Assembly: GCF_025698545.1 (NCBI RefSeq) | Contig: NC_068575.1 | Location: 50,167,980-50,231,979 of the forward strand | Direction: 5' to 3' | DNA from: Gossypium raimondii | Lineage: Eukaryota > Streptophyta > Magnoliopsida > Malvales > Malvaceae | DNA: 64,000 bases | Part shown: positions 50,286-61,760 of the stretch, one piece after another | Numbering within the stretch: position 1 is the stretch's first letter | Layout of the letters: the number at the start of each line of letters is the position of its first letter | Translations under genes and position numbers: made by a program | The notes under the pieces: generated by a model | Seen by the model: only the letters and a program-made list of their open reading frames with translations | Database searches by the model: none | What the model was told of the DNA's origin: nothing

Positions 50286-53200
50286 TTAAGAGAAAAAGTA
50301 TTGCCAACCTACAGCAAGTCCAGCTACTAGTATGACTTTTAATACTAATTTAGAATTTATGAAAGATGATGAAGATGGAGGTGAATGAAGAGGTTCCAGT
50401 CGTCTACCTCTAAGCTTGGCAGACAACTTCGATAGCAGCAGAGGTAGCCGGCCAGTTTTCTTGGCAGCTGCAAGCAGAAAAAATAAAAAAAGTAAAATAT
50501 CAGTCAGACATCAAAAGCTGCAACCACAACATGAATATAGGTACTTCAAAAAAAATGAAGAGTTGAATTAACATAACCCCAAATACCAACCAGACCAGAA
50601 ACATAGAGAGAGATCTTGGATTAGAAAACAAGAAAATAGGAACTATATTATCAAGTTGTTAAGCAACTTGACAGGGGCACAATTTAAGAATCATTCATTA
50701 CGACTTAAGTCTACCACCTTTAATTTTGGGTTCATCTCCAAAGCTGCTCAACTGACCATGTGGGGCTAAAGTACTTAGATATATACTGATAGAAACAACT
50801 GTTACAGATGTTACAAAAGTTTGCATTGAACATGACAAATAGACTTGTCTCTATTGACAAACTACACATAGAAGGGCTATTGCCAAAAAATTTAGGAGAA
50901 TGACGTTAATCACATTCTCAAGATAACTGATAATGTCTTATTCAATGATATAAATTTACCCTTGGCTTTAAGAAATCTCTCCTCCTCAGCAACACGCCTT
51001 TGCAGCACATTGAGCAATGATCCAAAGTATAGTGCAAACACCGTGCATGTGATTGTGATGACATTGTAAGGCATGCTAAAATCAGGAGTTGTCAAAGGTA
51101 CAAGTAAGACTTCTGTGTAAGGCATTACAGGACATTTTTCCTGCATGACAAATCAAACTAATATCAAATGAGAGTAGAAGAGAAATTGGTCATGTTTAGG
51201 AGCAGAAAATATCAAGAGGTTAATACCTGAAACTTTGACAACAGTGGTGACTTGTTCAAAGAGTCATCTTCGAGAAAAACCATGCTTGCATGGAAGTTGG
51301 GAAAGCTAATAATAGCAGATGGTATGTCAAATCCTTGATTAGCATCTGGGGGATATTCATCAATGCGCAAAAAACCCTATTCAGACAATTCAGAACAGAG
51401 GATCAACTAATCGATAATATACCAAGACACATAAATCATAGTAAAGTTTGGTCCTTCGAGCAAGAACCACTATGTATTTTTTCAGTTCAATATTATTAAT
51501 CTCATCAAAATACATATCATCTCAAAGCAGGGAATGTCCTAGACTGATAGCAGTATATTAGGATAGCAACTAATTTTCTATTTTGTGTATGCAATGAAAG
51601 GATTTCTAACATTGTAAGTGAAATAAAAAATTATGAAATATCTAAAAATAAGATACATCAGTCTTTTGAGGATGATGGAAACAGCTACTGCTAACTTATC
51701 CGTTTTTCTTTTTCAGACATAAGCAAAGGTTATGTAATTTGAAGGTATTGGTAGGTTTTATCATATCCATCCAGCTTAAGGAGTGACCAATGGGTTGAGA
51801 ATCTAGAAATTGGGATAGGTCTATGTTTCAGCATTACACATAACAAATGGCATTGGTTAACTGGTTTTTGTTCGAATTTTAAAACATTTATAGTCAAGGT
51901 CCGAATTCAGATACATTGCATCACCAATATTTTTTTGATATAATGCCTAGAACTACTCATAACCCCTCCCCAACCCGTAAATAGGAGGATCAACACGCTT
52001 CAGTGCGCTCAACCCCACATCCTCTTGCACTGGCAACAATGCCAATGCCAACCAAGTATTGCATCATCAATATTATATATGCTCGAGGGATTCAATTTGC
52101 CATTTTATATGACTGCTTTATCAGAAATAGCTTTTACAGAAACAGGTTTTCTGTTTTAAGCTAAATAATTGGACTCCATTGCAGCAAAAATACACACCAA
52201 TATTTTGAGCTGATATCACTATGCCTAACACCTTACCGCTATGAACCAAATTAACAGTTTTAACAAATTCACTTCAGAGGTAAAAGAAAATAAATTGTGT
52301 TGAATTAATAGAACTTGTAAAGCTAGAATGACTATTAGCTGAATAAATATAATAAAAAGCACACCTTATCAAACTCTATGGTTAAAGCAGCAGTGTTCAC
52401 TCTGCAAGGAAGTTTCAGAACCACCTCCATCACACCAGGAGACATTTATCTTTGGAAGGTGAAACGTGTATCTTCTCAATAATATCTGAAACAGCCCTAG
52501 GTTGTTGATCAACAAACACCCTCAATGAATGGAAATAGACCTTAACATACCAAGGGACAACTTGGAAAACATCAACTCGCAGTTCACAACTTCCATCCTT
52601 GGAATTAGCACTCATGAAGCCCTCAGTGAATTGTGTAGATTTTAATTAAATAGCAATGGCAGCCCTCTCATTTCCGCTTCCCATCAAAAACCTACTAGCA
52701 TGTAATGGTGTTTGTTGACAGAACCAAGCTAAAGGAACCTTCCACATAAGACCAATATCAAATGGTTCAGATTCACAGTATTTCTCAACTTGAAACATGT
52801 ACAAAATTGATAAGCTCTTGCTATGCGAACTGCTTTCTTCTAAAAATATCCTGTCTGGGTTAGCAGACAGCTCAAAGCTCGGATTAGACCAAAAGTTCTC
52901 AGAGGTCAAACCATTTGCTGCAGACTTCCCATTTTCTTTATTTGGAAACTACAGTTCGGCAACTAAGCCCCTGTCAAGGAGAAGATACACACTGCTGGAC
53001 TTTGCAAGAACACATCTTCCACTAACTTGTTTCCCAAAAATTGAACTAAGAGACCAGCTTGGTTGAATATGTTTTTCACTAGCATGGACCTCGATGGCCA
53101 TTTCACTATTAGGCTGGAGAACAACTGTAAGGGTCTGTTCTAATATGATGCCCGAATCAATCCCCTCTGAACTAGATCCAGTTGAGGTTAAATGCAACTG

Positions 53201-54633
53201 CTGAGAATGATAAAAACCTCTGTAAAGTGATGGCCTATCCAGTAACAAGGCAATCCCAGCTTTGTCCCGACAAGGAAGCAACTTCAACCATGGACTCAGA
53301 TTCTCCGTGCAAACAGCTTCGCAGGGCAATGTACCATACCTCACATTGCCTGAAGCTGGTGGAAAACTCCATTCTGGAGTAGAATAAGTAGCAGTAGACT
53401 CTAAGAAGTTGATTGAGGCACAGAAAAGACCTGAGAGAGTGTGTGTTAAGTTCTTCCAGGAAGCATCAATATGATGTTGTGGGACATCAAAAACAGCCCA
53501 TAACTCAACTCCAGCGGGCTTTGCATTGCTGCTTGATTTGGGATCAAATCCACCCCAGCTTTCATAGTTCCAACGACCTTGTGTGAAAGACAACTCCATT
53601 TCCTTGATTCGAAATTTCTGAACCTGTTCAATGATGTTTACGTGCACAGTTTTGAACACTGCAAAGACTTGATCATTTATAATGTTTGGTAAGGCGGAGG
53701 GCAGTAGGCCTATAACCCCCACCAAAAAAAGAAAAGAAATTAGATTAATCATTAATCTTTTAATATTTACAAGAAAGCTACTTATCTTAATTGTCAATTT
53801 ATTGAAATCTACAACAAAGCTATTTATCAGAACTATTATCTTTTCCTTGCAGAAAGTGAGATGCAGATTACTGCAACACATACACAACTAGTGCAGGACA
53901 TTTTTCAAGTAAACTTGTAACCGAGTTTGTACTTCATGTCAAACATAACATTGTCGAAAAAGTTAGATATTTCAAAAACATTTCACTCTCATGTACGTTT
54001 ATGAATTTGGAAATCATACCTTGAGCATGAAAATAGAAGAAAAAGGTGGAACGATAATTTAAAGTTTATAGGCTAATAAAAAGTTTTCCAAAAAAGGAAC
54101 CTTAAAGAACTATCTTAAATGACCCGAGCCAAGCTAATAAAACGTCCTCCTACAATAATAAATGGTTCAATATATTGCCAATCAATGTATCAACGTAGAA
54201 AAAGAGAAATATTCAATAATTAACTAATAATAAATGCATAAATCCTTAGGTTTTTCTTAATAATAAATTCAGACACTATAGGAATGCAGTTGGCTAAAAC
54301 TTCATTTAAACGAAAAGAACCATGAAAGAACATAATAAACAAGAATTGGCAGTGACCCAAAGGAATTAAAAGAAGAAAAAGTACCAACTGAGAAATGGCT
54401 TTGGGAAATAAGTGGTGGTGGCAGCCATTAGAGGTAGAAGGAGGGGCGGAGCTTTGAAAATGGAAATGAGCCAACAGTTTGTGATCCGGCAAAGTTTTCA
54501 ATAGAAGTTCTTCACTGAATTCTTCTTGTTTTTGGCCTTCTTCATTGACCGATCCAAAAGCAATCCAGCATTGCAAGAATTGATGAGTGCCTATAAGGAG
54601 GAGCAAAATATGTGGTCTCTGAAGAAGGACCAT
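50286..54633 (-). pseudogene. PIGT: GPI transamidase component PIG-T (Gpi16) gene with disabling changes
   Basis: Five exons on the minus strand: 54633-54385, 53623-52365, 51376-51227, 51140-50960 and 50467-50286. They keep correct GT-AG borders and the order of plant PIG-T, a subunit of the ER-membrane complex that attaches GPI anchors. Recognised parts: an N-terminal signal-like segment (HILLLLIGTHQFLQCW), [56 protein letters not shown] with the membrane segment, and a C-terminal hydrophobic tail. The large second exon has an in-frame TAG at 52949-52951 and TAA at 52646-52648, and about one base is missing near 52444. Exon 2 is therefore 1259 nt where in-phase joining needs 1260. If these are real bases the copy is a recent pseudogene; sequencing error is possible. 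Confidence 0.85.
51932..52057 (-). mobile_element. tRNA-derived SINE in a PIG-T intron
   Basis: On the minus strand it starts ACTTGGTTGGCATTGGC, runs through CCTCCTATTTACGGGTTGGG and ends in a short A-tail (ATATCAAAAAA). It is flanked by the 17-bp duplication ATTGCATCAYCAATATT at 51915-51931 and 52058-52074, one mismatch apart. Sequence and order match the copy at about 59040-59170. A-box-like and B-box-like words are present, though the B box is damaged. The position is PIG-T intron 2, in sense with the gene. Confidence 0.85.
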
Positions 54634-57600
54634 TACTGGGTTTTCTTACCAAATTGAAACTATAATATTGAGTGCACATATTTCGCCATGGGACACCCAG
54701 TCCGCGGAGGTTTCAAATAATAATATTATTAATTATTAAAAAATAATACCTGAATCGAAGACTAAAGAGCATTCTTTTTGTTTTGTTATGAAAAAAACCT
54801 TAAATGCTCTTTCTCTTTTAGGCCGATTTCAGATGTTCTTTTTATGATTGGGCTTAAAAACCCCATTTACATTGCAAAATGAACGAGTTTGACTTTTACA
54901 AAATAAAAGCGGATTTTCTTTAAAAAACCAGTAATAAATCTCTATTTTTTTACCATGGTGATCTTTTATGCTGCACTTTTTAAACTAAAGTTGGTTAATA
55001 ATCTTAAAAAAAAGTTAGATTAATTTTAACGAAAATATTGAATAAAATTTTAATTTTAATAATATTGTTGCCGAAATCTGCATCACAATCCACTTTTATT
55101 TCATATTTATATAACATTATTTATTTTCATATCAATAATAATTTAAAATTTATACAAATATTCAAAAAATATAAAAGTTAATAAATACTCAATAAAAATA
55201 GTATAAAGTATATGTGAATTGTCATTCAAACTGTCATGTTTAAAAATTTAATATTTCAGTTATTATTTTCGTTAAAAAATAATTCGATTATTTTGAAAGA
55301 TTAATTATTAAATTTGACTAAAAGAGTAGAATAATAATCAAATTAACAAAAAATATAAACGTTGAGGCTAAAATTTACATTATACTTTTTTAGAACTTCA
55401 CACAAACCTACTACATGTCATGATTATTTATTTTTAAATATAATTTAAGAATGTCAATTTTGAAAATGAGCAAATTGGTCTCACTCTCAAGAAAAATTAC
55501 AAAATAATTCAAAATAATTTTTAAAATTCAAAGATTTTTTAAAGAAATTATAAAATTTTTAAAAATTTCTAAAGAATATATTAAAAAACTAAAATTTTCT
55601 AAAATAATAATTTTGGGACCTAAATAAGTTTATTAATGATTTAAGTTTATCAAGCTAAAGTATGTTATTTTTATTATTATTTTGGTTTGAAAAAGATTTA
55701 AAATATATATGGTTTCAAATTTATGTATTCTAACATGAAATTAATTATACTGTAACAAGAATTTAATTTAACATGTTTAATTTTTTAATTTAACTCGAAC
55801 AATTTCACTTGATTTAACTCGACTCAAATTTCATTTCACTCGACTCGATTCAAAAAAATTCAAATCGAGTTAAAATAATAAAATAAGACTTGTCAATTTG
55901 AAATTTTTTTCACTCGATTCGATCGAAAGCTCACCTCTAGAATGGAGTGGTGATTAAAAATATTGTCAAATACTTGTTTGGCATGAGTTTTAACTGTGTT
56001 ACCTAAGGTAGCAGGTACCACCAATGGATGTATTATTTTTCTATTGGAACTGGTATGTATTGGTACTGACCTATTTTGGCATAATGTTTCAAATTTACCG
56101 ATTTTTAAAAAAATATTTAATATATCAAATGAATTAGATTAAGAAATTTCAAATATAAAAAATATTAATTGATTATATAAAATACTTATCTATAAACTTC
56201 ACAGATAAAATTTATCATTTAATAAATCTAAAGTAAATAAAGAAAAAACATCTTACACATTAAACAACAAAATTATCACAACATTATTTTTAAAAATCTA
56301 CAATAAGATCATCCCACACTAAATATATAAAATGAATGTTTAATAAAATATAAACAAAAGTTGTGTTCGTGAAGCATTTAAAATTGTTTTTTTTCCCTTC
56401 AATTTGTTTGTTATAAAATTTTTTTATTCTTTATTAATTTTTACTTTAAAATTTAGAATTGCTGTTTTACTTTGGTTAATGTTGAATTTCAAATTTGATT
56501 AATAAAAATATTAATAAAAAATTAAAGTCGGTAAAAAAATAATTTTATCTAATTTTAACATTATTTATGCATCAGCCGTTATATAATGTTTCGGTTGGTG
56601 CAATTGAAATTGGCTGAAACGAGCCGGTGCAACCGATATAAATTGAAATTTAAATTAGTACGGAAAAGAGAAGTGATCGTTTTGATACCAGAACAGTGCG
56701 CACCTTTATTCCCTTTCCCTACCCCTAATATTGAATAAAAATTTGATTATTGATAGTTATGCATTTTTATTTTTTGTTACAGTAAATCAATTTTAAAATT
56801 TTGATTTACACCAAAATTATATCTTAAAATTTAATGTATATTCAAATTATTTCTTTACATTTGAAATTTGTTTTTTTGGCAGTTTGACTAATTGAAAACC
56901 CAAAAATTTGTTTATTAAAATTTTTCAGAGGAAAGTTAAGCATGATAATTCTTATTTTACCAACATATATGATTAGTCATATGCACACTCATTATGTGCT
57001 TGGATAAATAAATAGAATAAGTTTTTAAAATTTTTTAAAAAAATACTAAACTTTTTTTGATAAAAACTATTCAAGTAACGGTTAGTAAAATATAAATATT
57101 ATTTTATTAAAATACTATCTAAAATTGATAGGGTGAAAAATTCTATGAGACTGAGAGCGAATTGTCAAATTCAATTATTAGATCATGTATTTTAGTTGGA
57201 TTAATTTTAGTTTCTGTATTTTTCGAATTTTAAAATATTAGTCCTAATTCAATAGTAATAGTTAAATCTGTTTGGTTAAATTATGTCATTAGTCTTGTAT
57301 TATGCATAAAGTTATAGATTTAGTCCACGTTCACCTACTGAATTATTTTTAGTGACTATATTTTTGAATTTCAAAATTTTAATCTTAATGAAAATGATAA
57401 TTGTTAAATCTATTAATTAACTTTTGTGAGTAATATGTGAAAATAATAAAAGACATAATATTACATGCGATAATATGTTTGACACACTAAATTTTAAAAA
57501 TAAAACTTAATTAACTTAATGAATTTAATAATTATCATTTAGTTAGGACTAAAATTTTCAAAATCTAAAAATATAAAGACCGAAAATGACCAAATTAAAA

Positions 57601-58032
57601 TACAAATACTAAATCTATAACTTATTTCACCCTTCAAATTTTTAAAAAGAAACTGAATTACTTATATGCTGCTACTAATATAATATTTTTTTAACCAATA
57701 ACATCAATTAGAGATTTAATTATAGGTAACATCAAACAAAGAAAGACAATATAGTATAATTTATTTGCTCTATCTAATTATGCGTAAAACAGTCCAACAC
57801 AGAAGAACTATTTTTTTATATATATTAGTATTTCTTAATTGTAAGTATTTATAGGGTAAAGATGTACGCAACTTTTTCTAATAATTTAATATCACATTAC
57901 TATTTTCATCCTGAATTTTAATATTTTCATCCTTAAAAAATTAAATTCAAATAAAAATTTTGAAATTCAAGATAAAATTACTAATGTTGAGAAGAGATAA
58001 TATCCTATTTCATACAATTCTTTCTCCTATAT
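54634..58032. other. AT-rich spacer with small repeats
   Basis: No gene. It contains imperfect CTCGACTCGA-type repeats (about 55790-55945) ending in AGCTCACCTCTAGA, as in some hAT-like MITEs, a GGTACC/GGTGCAACCG-bearing region (about 56010-56720), and the inverted-repeat element at 57310-57622. Confidence 0.5.
57310..57622. mobile_element. 313-bp MITE with perfect 15-bp terminal inverted repeats
   Basis: AGTTATAGATTTAGT at 57310-57324 is exactly inverted at 57608-57622. Inverted similarity continues inward (TATATTTTTGAATTTCAAAATTTTAAT against its complement), so the element could fold into a hairpin. A related stretch to the left (about 57195-57280) suggests a neighbouring partial copy. The target duplication is not obvious. 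Confidence 0.6.
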
Positions 58033-60177
58033 TTATTCACCTATACCATATGATGTATTTTTATTAATCTGGCATTCTTGATGAATGTCAGCATGTTTAG
58101 AACAGTAGTCATCATACAAATATTTGGTTCTAGCATCCTGTAAAGCTTTACGCTCAGCAGGGTCAAGTCCCAAATACTTATCCCCATTCCACCACAGCTT
58201 GGGGCTGGAAATGTAGCATTGATCTTTGCTATCACTGCTCTGGAATTGGCAGCCGGTGACACCAAACCCTACAAAACTAGCTACAAATGGCGCTTGGCTC
58301 CAATCGATTTTCCTTCCACCTGATGCCCAAGTTTCTCCATTCCATATGCTTCCTTGAATCACTAATTGTTGCGATGGATAACTCACTCCAATTTTTGTGT
58401 TGTTCTTGAAAACCCTTATGGGTGTCTTGTCCACATAAAACCTACCCCAAAAGAAAAAGCAAAAGTAAAAGCGTTTTTAGTATCCGATCCAATTCATTGG
58501 ACATCTTGATAATCTACAAACAAACACGGTTAGGTGTTACTTACACTACTTGGTGTTGGTTCCAAACAATTCCATAGGTATGAAAATCAGAAGTGGGGTC
58601 AAACCAGAGATGAAATCTTTGCTCTCTCCCTCCTTCATCGTTGGCAAACACATTCGTTTGCAATGTAAAAGGTGGTCCATTGCTACCCAAGAACTCGAAA
58701 TCCAGCTCGTCATGGTTTCCTCCTTTGCCATCTGGGTCCGATGTCAACTGCATGCATGCATGCAATCAACCCACCCATTTTTTTTTCATTAAAAACACAC
58801 ATGCAGACAGTAATTTTCATACATGTTATGTTTGAGAGCCTGAAAGGTAAATGATAACGTACGTAAAAGGCTACAACAACCCCAGAAAAATCCTTGTTGG
58901 GTAGCTTTATTTTTATCTGGAAAAACCCTGAAGCATATCCCACGTTGGATTCAAACCCAGCCCCTGCATTATGTTGGACAAAGAAACCATGTTATTCACT
59001 TATATACGTAGTGTGGCATCTTAAAATACTGCCGGTTGAATTTAGCTTGATTGGCACTGGCATTGTTGTCAGTGTAAGAGGTGCAGGTTCGAGCACGTTA
59101 AAGTGCATTATCTTCCTATTTAAGGGTTGGGGAGGATATGGATAGTTTTAAGCATGCTATAAAAAAATAGCATATATAATAAGAACTTAGGATGAGATTA
59201 ATGTTAGAAAATACTGTATAAATGGCTAATATACTAAAAAAGTCCTTAAACTATTACATTATGTTTAAACAAGCTCTTAAACTATTTTTATAGCTAAACA
59301 AGCCCTTATTTTATGATTTCTACCCGTAAAAGCCAATGATTTTAATATTAAAATAAAATCATTTTGAATTTCAAACTCTTATTTTAATTTTTGTTGATGT
59401 AATAAAATTCTATATATTTTAACATCAATATGAAATTTAAAAGAATAATAAAAATTACAAAAGAATGATTAAATGAGTTAAGTATAGAATGACAGAAATT
59501 TTAAAATATTATTATTTAATAAACTATTTTATCAAATTTAAATCAGCACAAAATGCAAATTAGTTTTAAATTTTAAATTTTTGTACTTTAATATTAAAAG
59601 CAAAAGGGTAAAATTGTATGTTAGGAGCTTATTTAATTAAAAATAATACAAGAGCTTATATAAACAGTGTATAATAGTTTAAAGGTTTTTTAAATATATC
59701 AGCCTATGTAAATTTTAATAAATTCCTGTATTTATGTTATGTGTATTTTAATATTCGTAATTATTATATGCATACATGCATAGAATTAGCTAGCTCTAAT
59801 ATGTTTGCATAGCATGCATGCATTGTGTATTAAAAAAAAAACATGCACGCATGCATGCATCGAAACATACACACATAAATATGATTGCTATTAAGATTAA
59901 TTGATTTTCAAAAGACCTGACGCTTTATCCATCCGGAGATGGACTTCAGTTCCCTGGTTTACAGAGGTTACATGAGAGTTTCCCCATGTGACGTGATAAT
60001 TCTTGTCAAAACTAACATTATGATCAGCTTTGCTTCCACATGTTATAACTGCAACAACCATAACAACCAACAACCTGCATTTGAGAATAAAACCATGAAT
60101 ATATTAAACCATGAAACCCATTTTTTTTAAAAAAAAGTGACTTGCAAGACAAGGGGAAAAATGCACCTCTTTGCCAT
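58033..60177 (-). CDS. XTH: Xyloglucan endotransglucosylase/hydrolase (GH16)
   Basis: Five coding exons on the minus strand: 60177-60167 (11 nt), 60074-59917, 58963-58863, 58747-58545 and 58441-58033. They give 882 nt, 293 residues, the usual XTH length. A signal peptide ([20 protein letters not shown]) precedes a mature part with HVTWGNSHV. The GH16 active-site strand reads [10 protein letters not shown], where most relatives have Ile as third hydrophobic residue; both catalytic Glu positions and the Asp are kept. Near it is [20 protein letters not shown], with an N-x-T-type site less clear than usual. The XET C-terminal domain has SSPKLWWNG and a run of Cys. XTHs cut and rejoin xyloglucan in the cell wall. 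The tiny first coding exon is inferred from its splice sites and the signal peptide it completes. Confidence 0.9.
59040..59168 (+). mobile_element. tRNA-derived SINE in the large XTH intron
   Basis: TTTAGCTTGATTGGCACTGG resembles a pol III A box and GGTTCGAGCAC a B box. The body continues TATCTTCCTATTTAAGGGTTG and ends in a short A-run (TATAAAAAAAT). Word order is the same as in the SINE at 51932-52057. It lies in the 953-bp XTH intron 2, antisense to the gene. No clear target duplication was found. Confidence 0.75.
59234..59693. mobile_element. MITE in the large XTH intron
   Basis: The left end CTAAAAAAGTCCTTAAACTA and the right end (complement AAAAAACCTTTAAACTATTA) are near-perfect terminal inverted repeats. 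AATATA flanks both sides and may be the target duplication. Further inverted words (AAGCCCTTATTTTATG, AGGAGCTTATTTAATT) occur inside. No coding capacity. Confidence 0.6.
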
Positions 60178-60256
60178 GGCTATTATCTTTGAAGTTTCTG
60201 CTTGAATGAATGGAACCCTAAACATAAATTCTTCCCTAATATAGAAAGAAAGTTGT

Positions 60257-60266
60257 GTATTTATAG
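60257..60266 (-). promoter_or_regulatory. TATA box of the XTH gene
   Basis: CTATAAATAC on the minus strand, 80 bp upstream of the ATG, fits the plant TATA consensus and leaves a short 5' UTR. Confidence 0.6.
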
Positions 60267-60590
60267 AAAATTACGACAAGTCTCTTATTTAATAATATAT
60301 ATTCTTTTTAGATTTTATTTATAAGGAAGATACGGGAATTCTTAATTCCTTCCCCTTACTTTTTCGGTTAATTTATTACAAAATATAATTTTAATTATCA
60401 TTAATAAGTATGCTTTTCATAAATTTTATATTCCTGAATAATATTCATTTAATTATCATTAATAAGCATGATTTCTGTAAATTTTATGAATGATATTGAT
60501 GAGTATATTGAAAGTATAATGAAAAGGAGTTCCAGTAAGGTAAGAAGTTATAATGCATTTATTAAACTAATTCATGTTATGTTTACGACA

Positions 60591-60986
60591 TCATATCAAT
60601 GGTAGTGCATTTTTCATTTTTATAGGAATTTCTGTACCAGAAATAATGGTATCTCCAATTATAGCCCCACTAGGATGTAAAATATATCTCTTCTCACCAT
60701 CCCCATAGTGTATGAGACAAATGTATGCATTTCGATTAGGGTCGTATTCTATGGTTACGATTTTACTATATATGCCTTTTTCATTTCGTCGAAAATCAAT
60801 TTTACGGTATAGGCGTTTATGACCTCCGCCTCTATGCCTTGCGGTAATGATCCCTCTGGCATTGCGACCTTTACCACAACGATGTTGTCCATAGATCAAA
60901 TTATTTCGTGGATTGGATTTCACTTGACTGTCTACGGCTCCATTGCTTGTGCCCGGGGTAGAAGTTTTGTATAAATGTATCGCCAT
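60591..60986 (-). pseudogene. rpl2: Nuclear copy of plastid rpl2 exon 1
   Basis: On the minus strand 131 codons ([20 protein letters not shown] to KMKNALPLI) match plastid ribosomal protein L2 exon 1, including [20 protein letters not shown] and [20 protein letters not shown]. Similarity stops where the plastid gene has its intron, so the second exon is missing. A few residues differ from what plastid copies usually carry. The frame is open by chance of recent arrival; a product lacking half of L2 is not expected to work. Confidence 0.9.
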
Positions 60987-60998
60987 GTATTAAGTATT

Positions 60999-61232
60999 TT
61001 GATTTAAGTTTTTTTTTTTGTTCTAAGAGGTGGAATAGAATAACCCGGTTGAAGCGTAATGATCATACGCCTGTAATGCATTGTATGTCCCATAATAGGT
61101 TCCATTCTTCTACCCTTTCCAGGGAATCAATGACTATTCATAGCTATTACCTTGATACCAAAGAAGAGTTCGACCTAATCCTTTATTTCTGTCCTAGTTG
61201 ATCCTGATTCGACATTAGAAGTATAATGGCAA
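60999..61232 (-). pseudogene. rpl23: Nuclear copy of plastid rpl23, 3' part
   Basis: Directly upstream of rpl2 on the same strand, as in the plastid inverted repeat, the minus strand reads TSNVESGSTRTEIK, VELFFGIKVIAMNSH and [18 protein letters not shown], the C-terminal half of ribosomal protein L23. Two in-frame stops interrupt it (after EIKD and after MNSH), and the N-terminal part is absent beyond about 61232. Gene order and close spacing identify the block as one transferred plastid fragment. Confidence 0.88.
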
Positions 61233-61283
61233 ATTCTGGACTGATAGGTACTTTTATAGTTTATAAAATTTTAAATTAATAAT

Positions 61284-61760
61284 TGTAATAGGCCAATTTA
61301 GCCCGGGCTCATAAAAAAATAATAAACCCAAAATAATAAAACAAAGTCCAAAATTATATCATTTGGCCCGATTTGGATGGGCCATTACTTGAAAAGGTTG
61401 AAGGTCTATCTACAAGCTTGATGCATATGGAAACATAATCTTCAAGGATAAGCAATATTATATATGATATGTAATCTTAGATATGATATGTAATCTTAGA
61501 TATGATATGCAATCTTAGAAGATATGATTTTGTAATCTTAGAGATTTAATTTGTAGATACCTTTTAATCTTAGCCGTTGATGTAATTAATCTGTACCGTT
61601 GGATTTGGGGAGGCTCAACTATAAATAGATGCCTCTCCCTTCATTGTAACAGACGGAAGTGGGGAGTAATAATAATCCTTAAGAGTATTTACTCAAATTT
61701 CTCTCTCTCTTGCGTTCTTATTTTGTTGATTTGTGTATAATTTATTTATTGATTTGTATA
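61284..61760 (+). mobile_element. LTR-like promoter region (solo or truncated LTR)
   Basis: Begins TGTAATAGGCCAATTTAGCC, an LTR-like start. A TATA box CTATAAATAGA (61619-61629) is followed by a leader with TCTCTCTCTTGCG. No matching LTR end, primer site or gag is seen downstream, so it is probably a solo or cut LTR. The identification is from layout only. Confidence 0.4.
61463..61543. repeat. 19-bp minisatellite, about four copies
   Basis: TATGATATGTAATCTTAGA is repeated at 61463, 61482 and 61501 (one change), with a longer diverged unit to 61543. Confidence 0.85.

Noticed and set aside
53624-53887. Extension of the PIG-T exon upstream to 53887
   Set aside because: The frame is open, but the residues do not continue the protein and an AG acceptor at 53625-53624 fits the join to exon 1; treated as intron.
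60591-60986. Working ribosomal protein L2 gene
   Set aside because: Only plastid exon 1 is present, no second exon follows, and the neighbour rpl23 is broken; best read as transferred plastid DNA.
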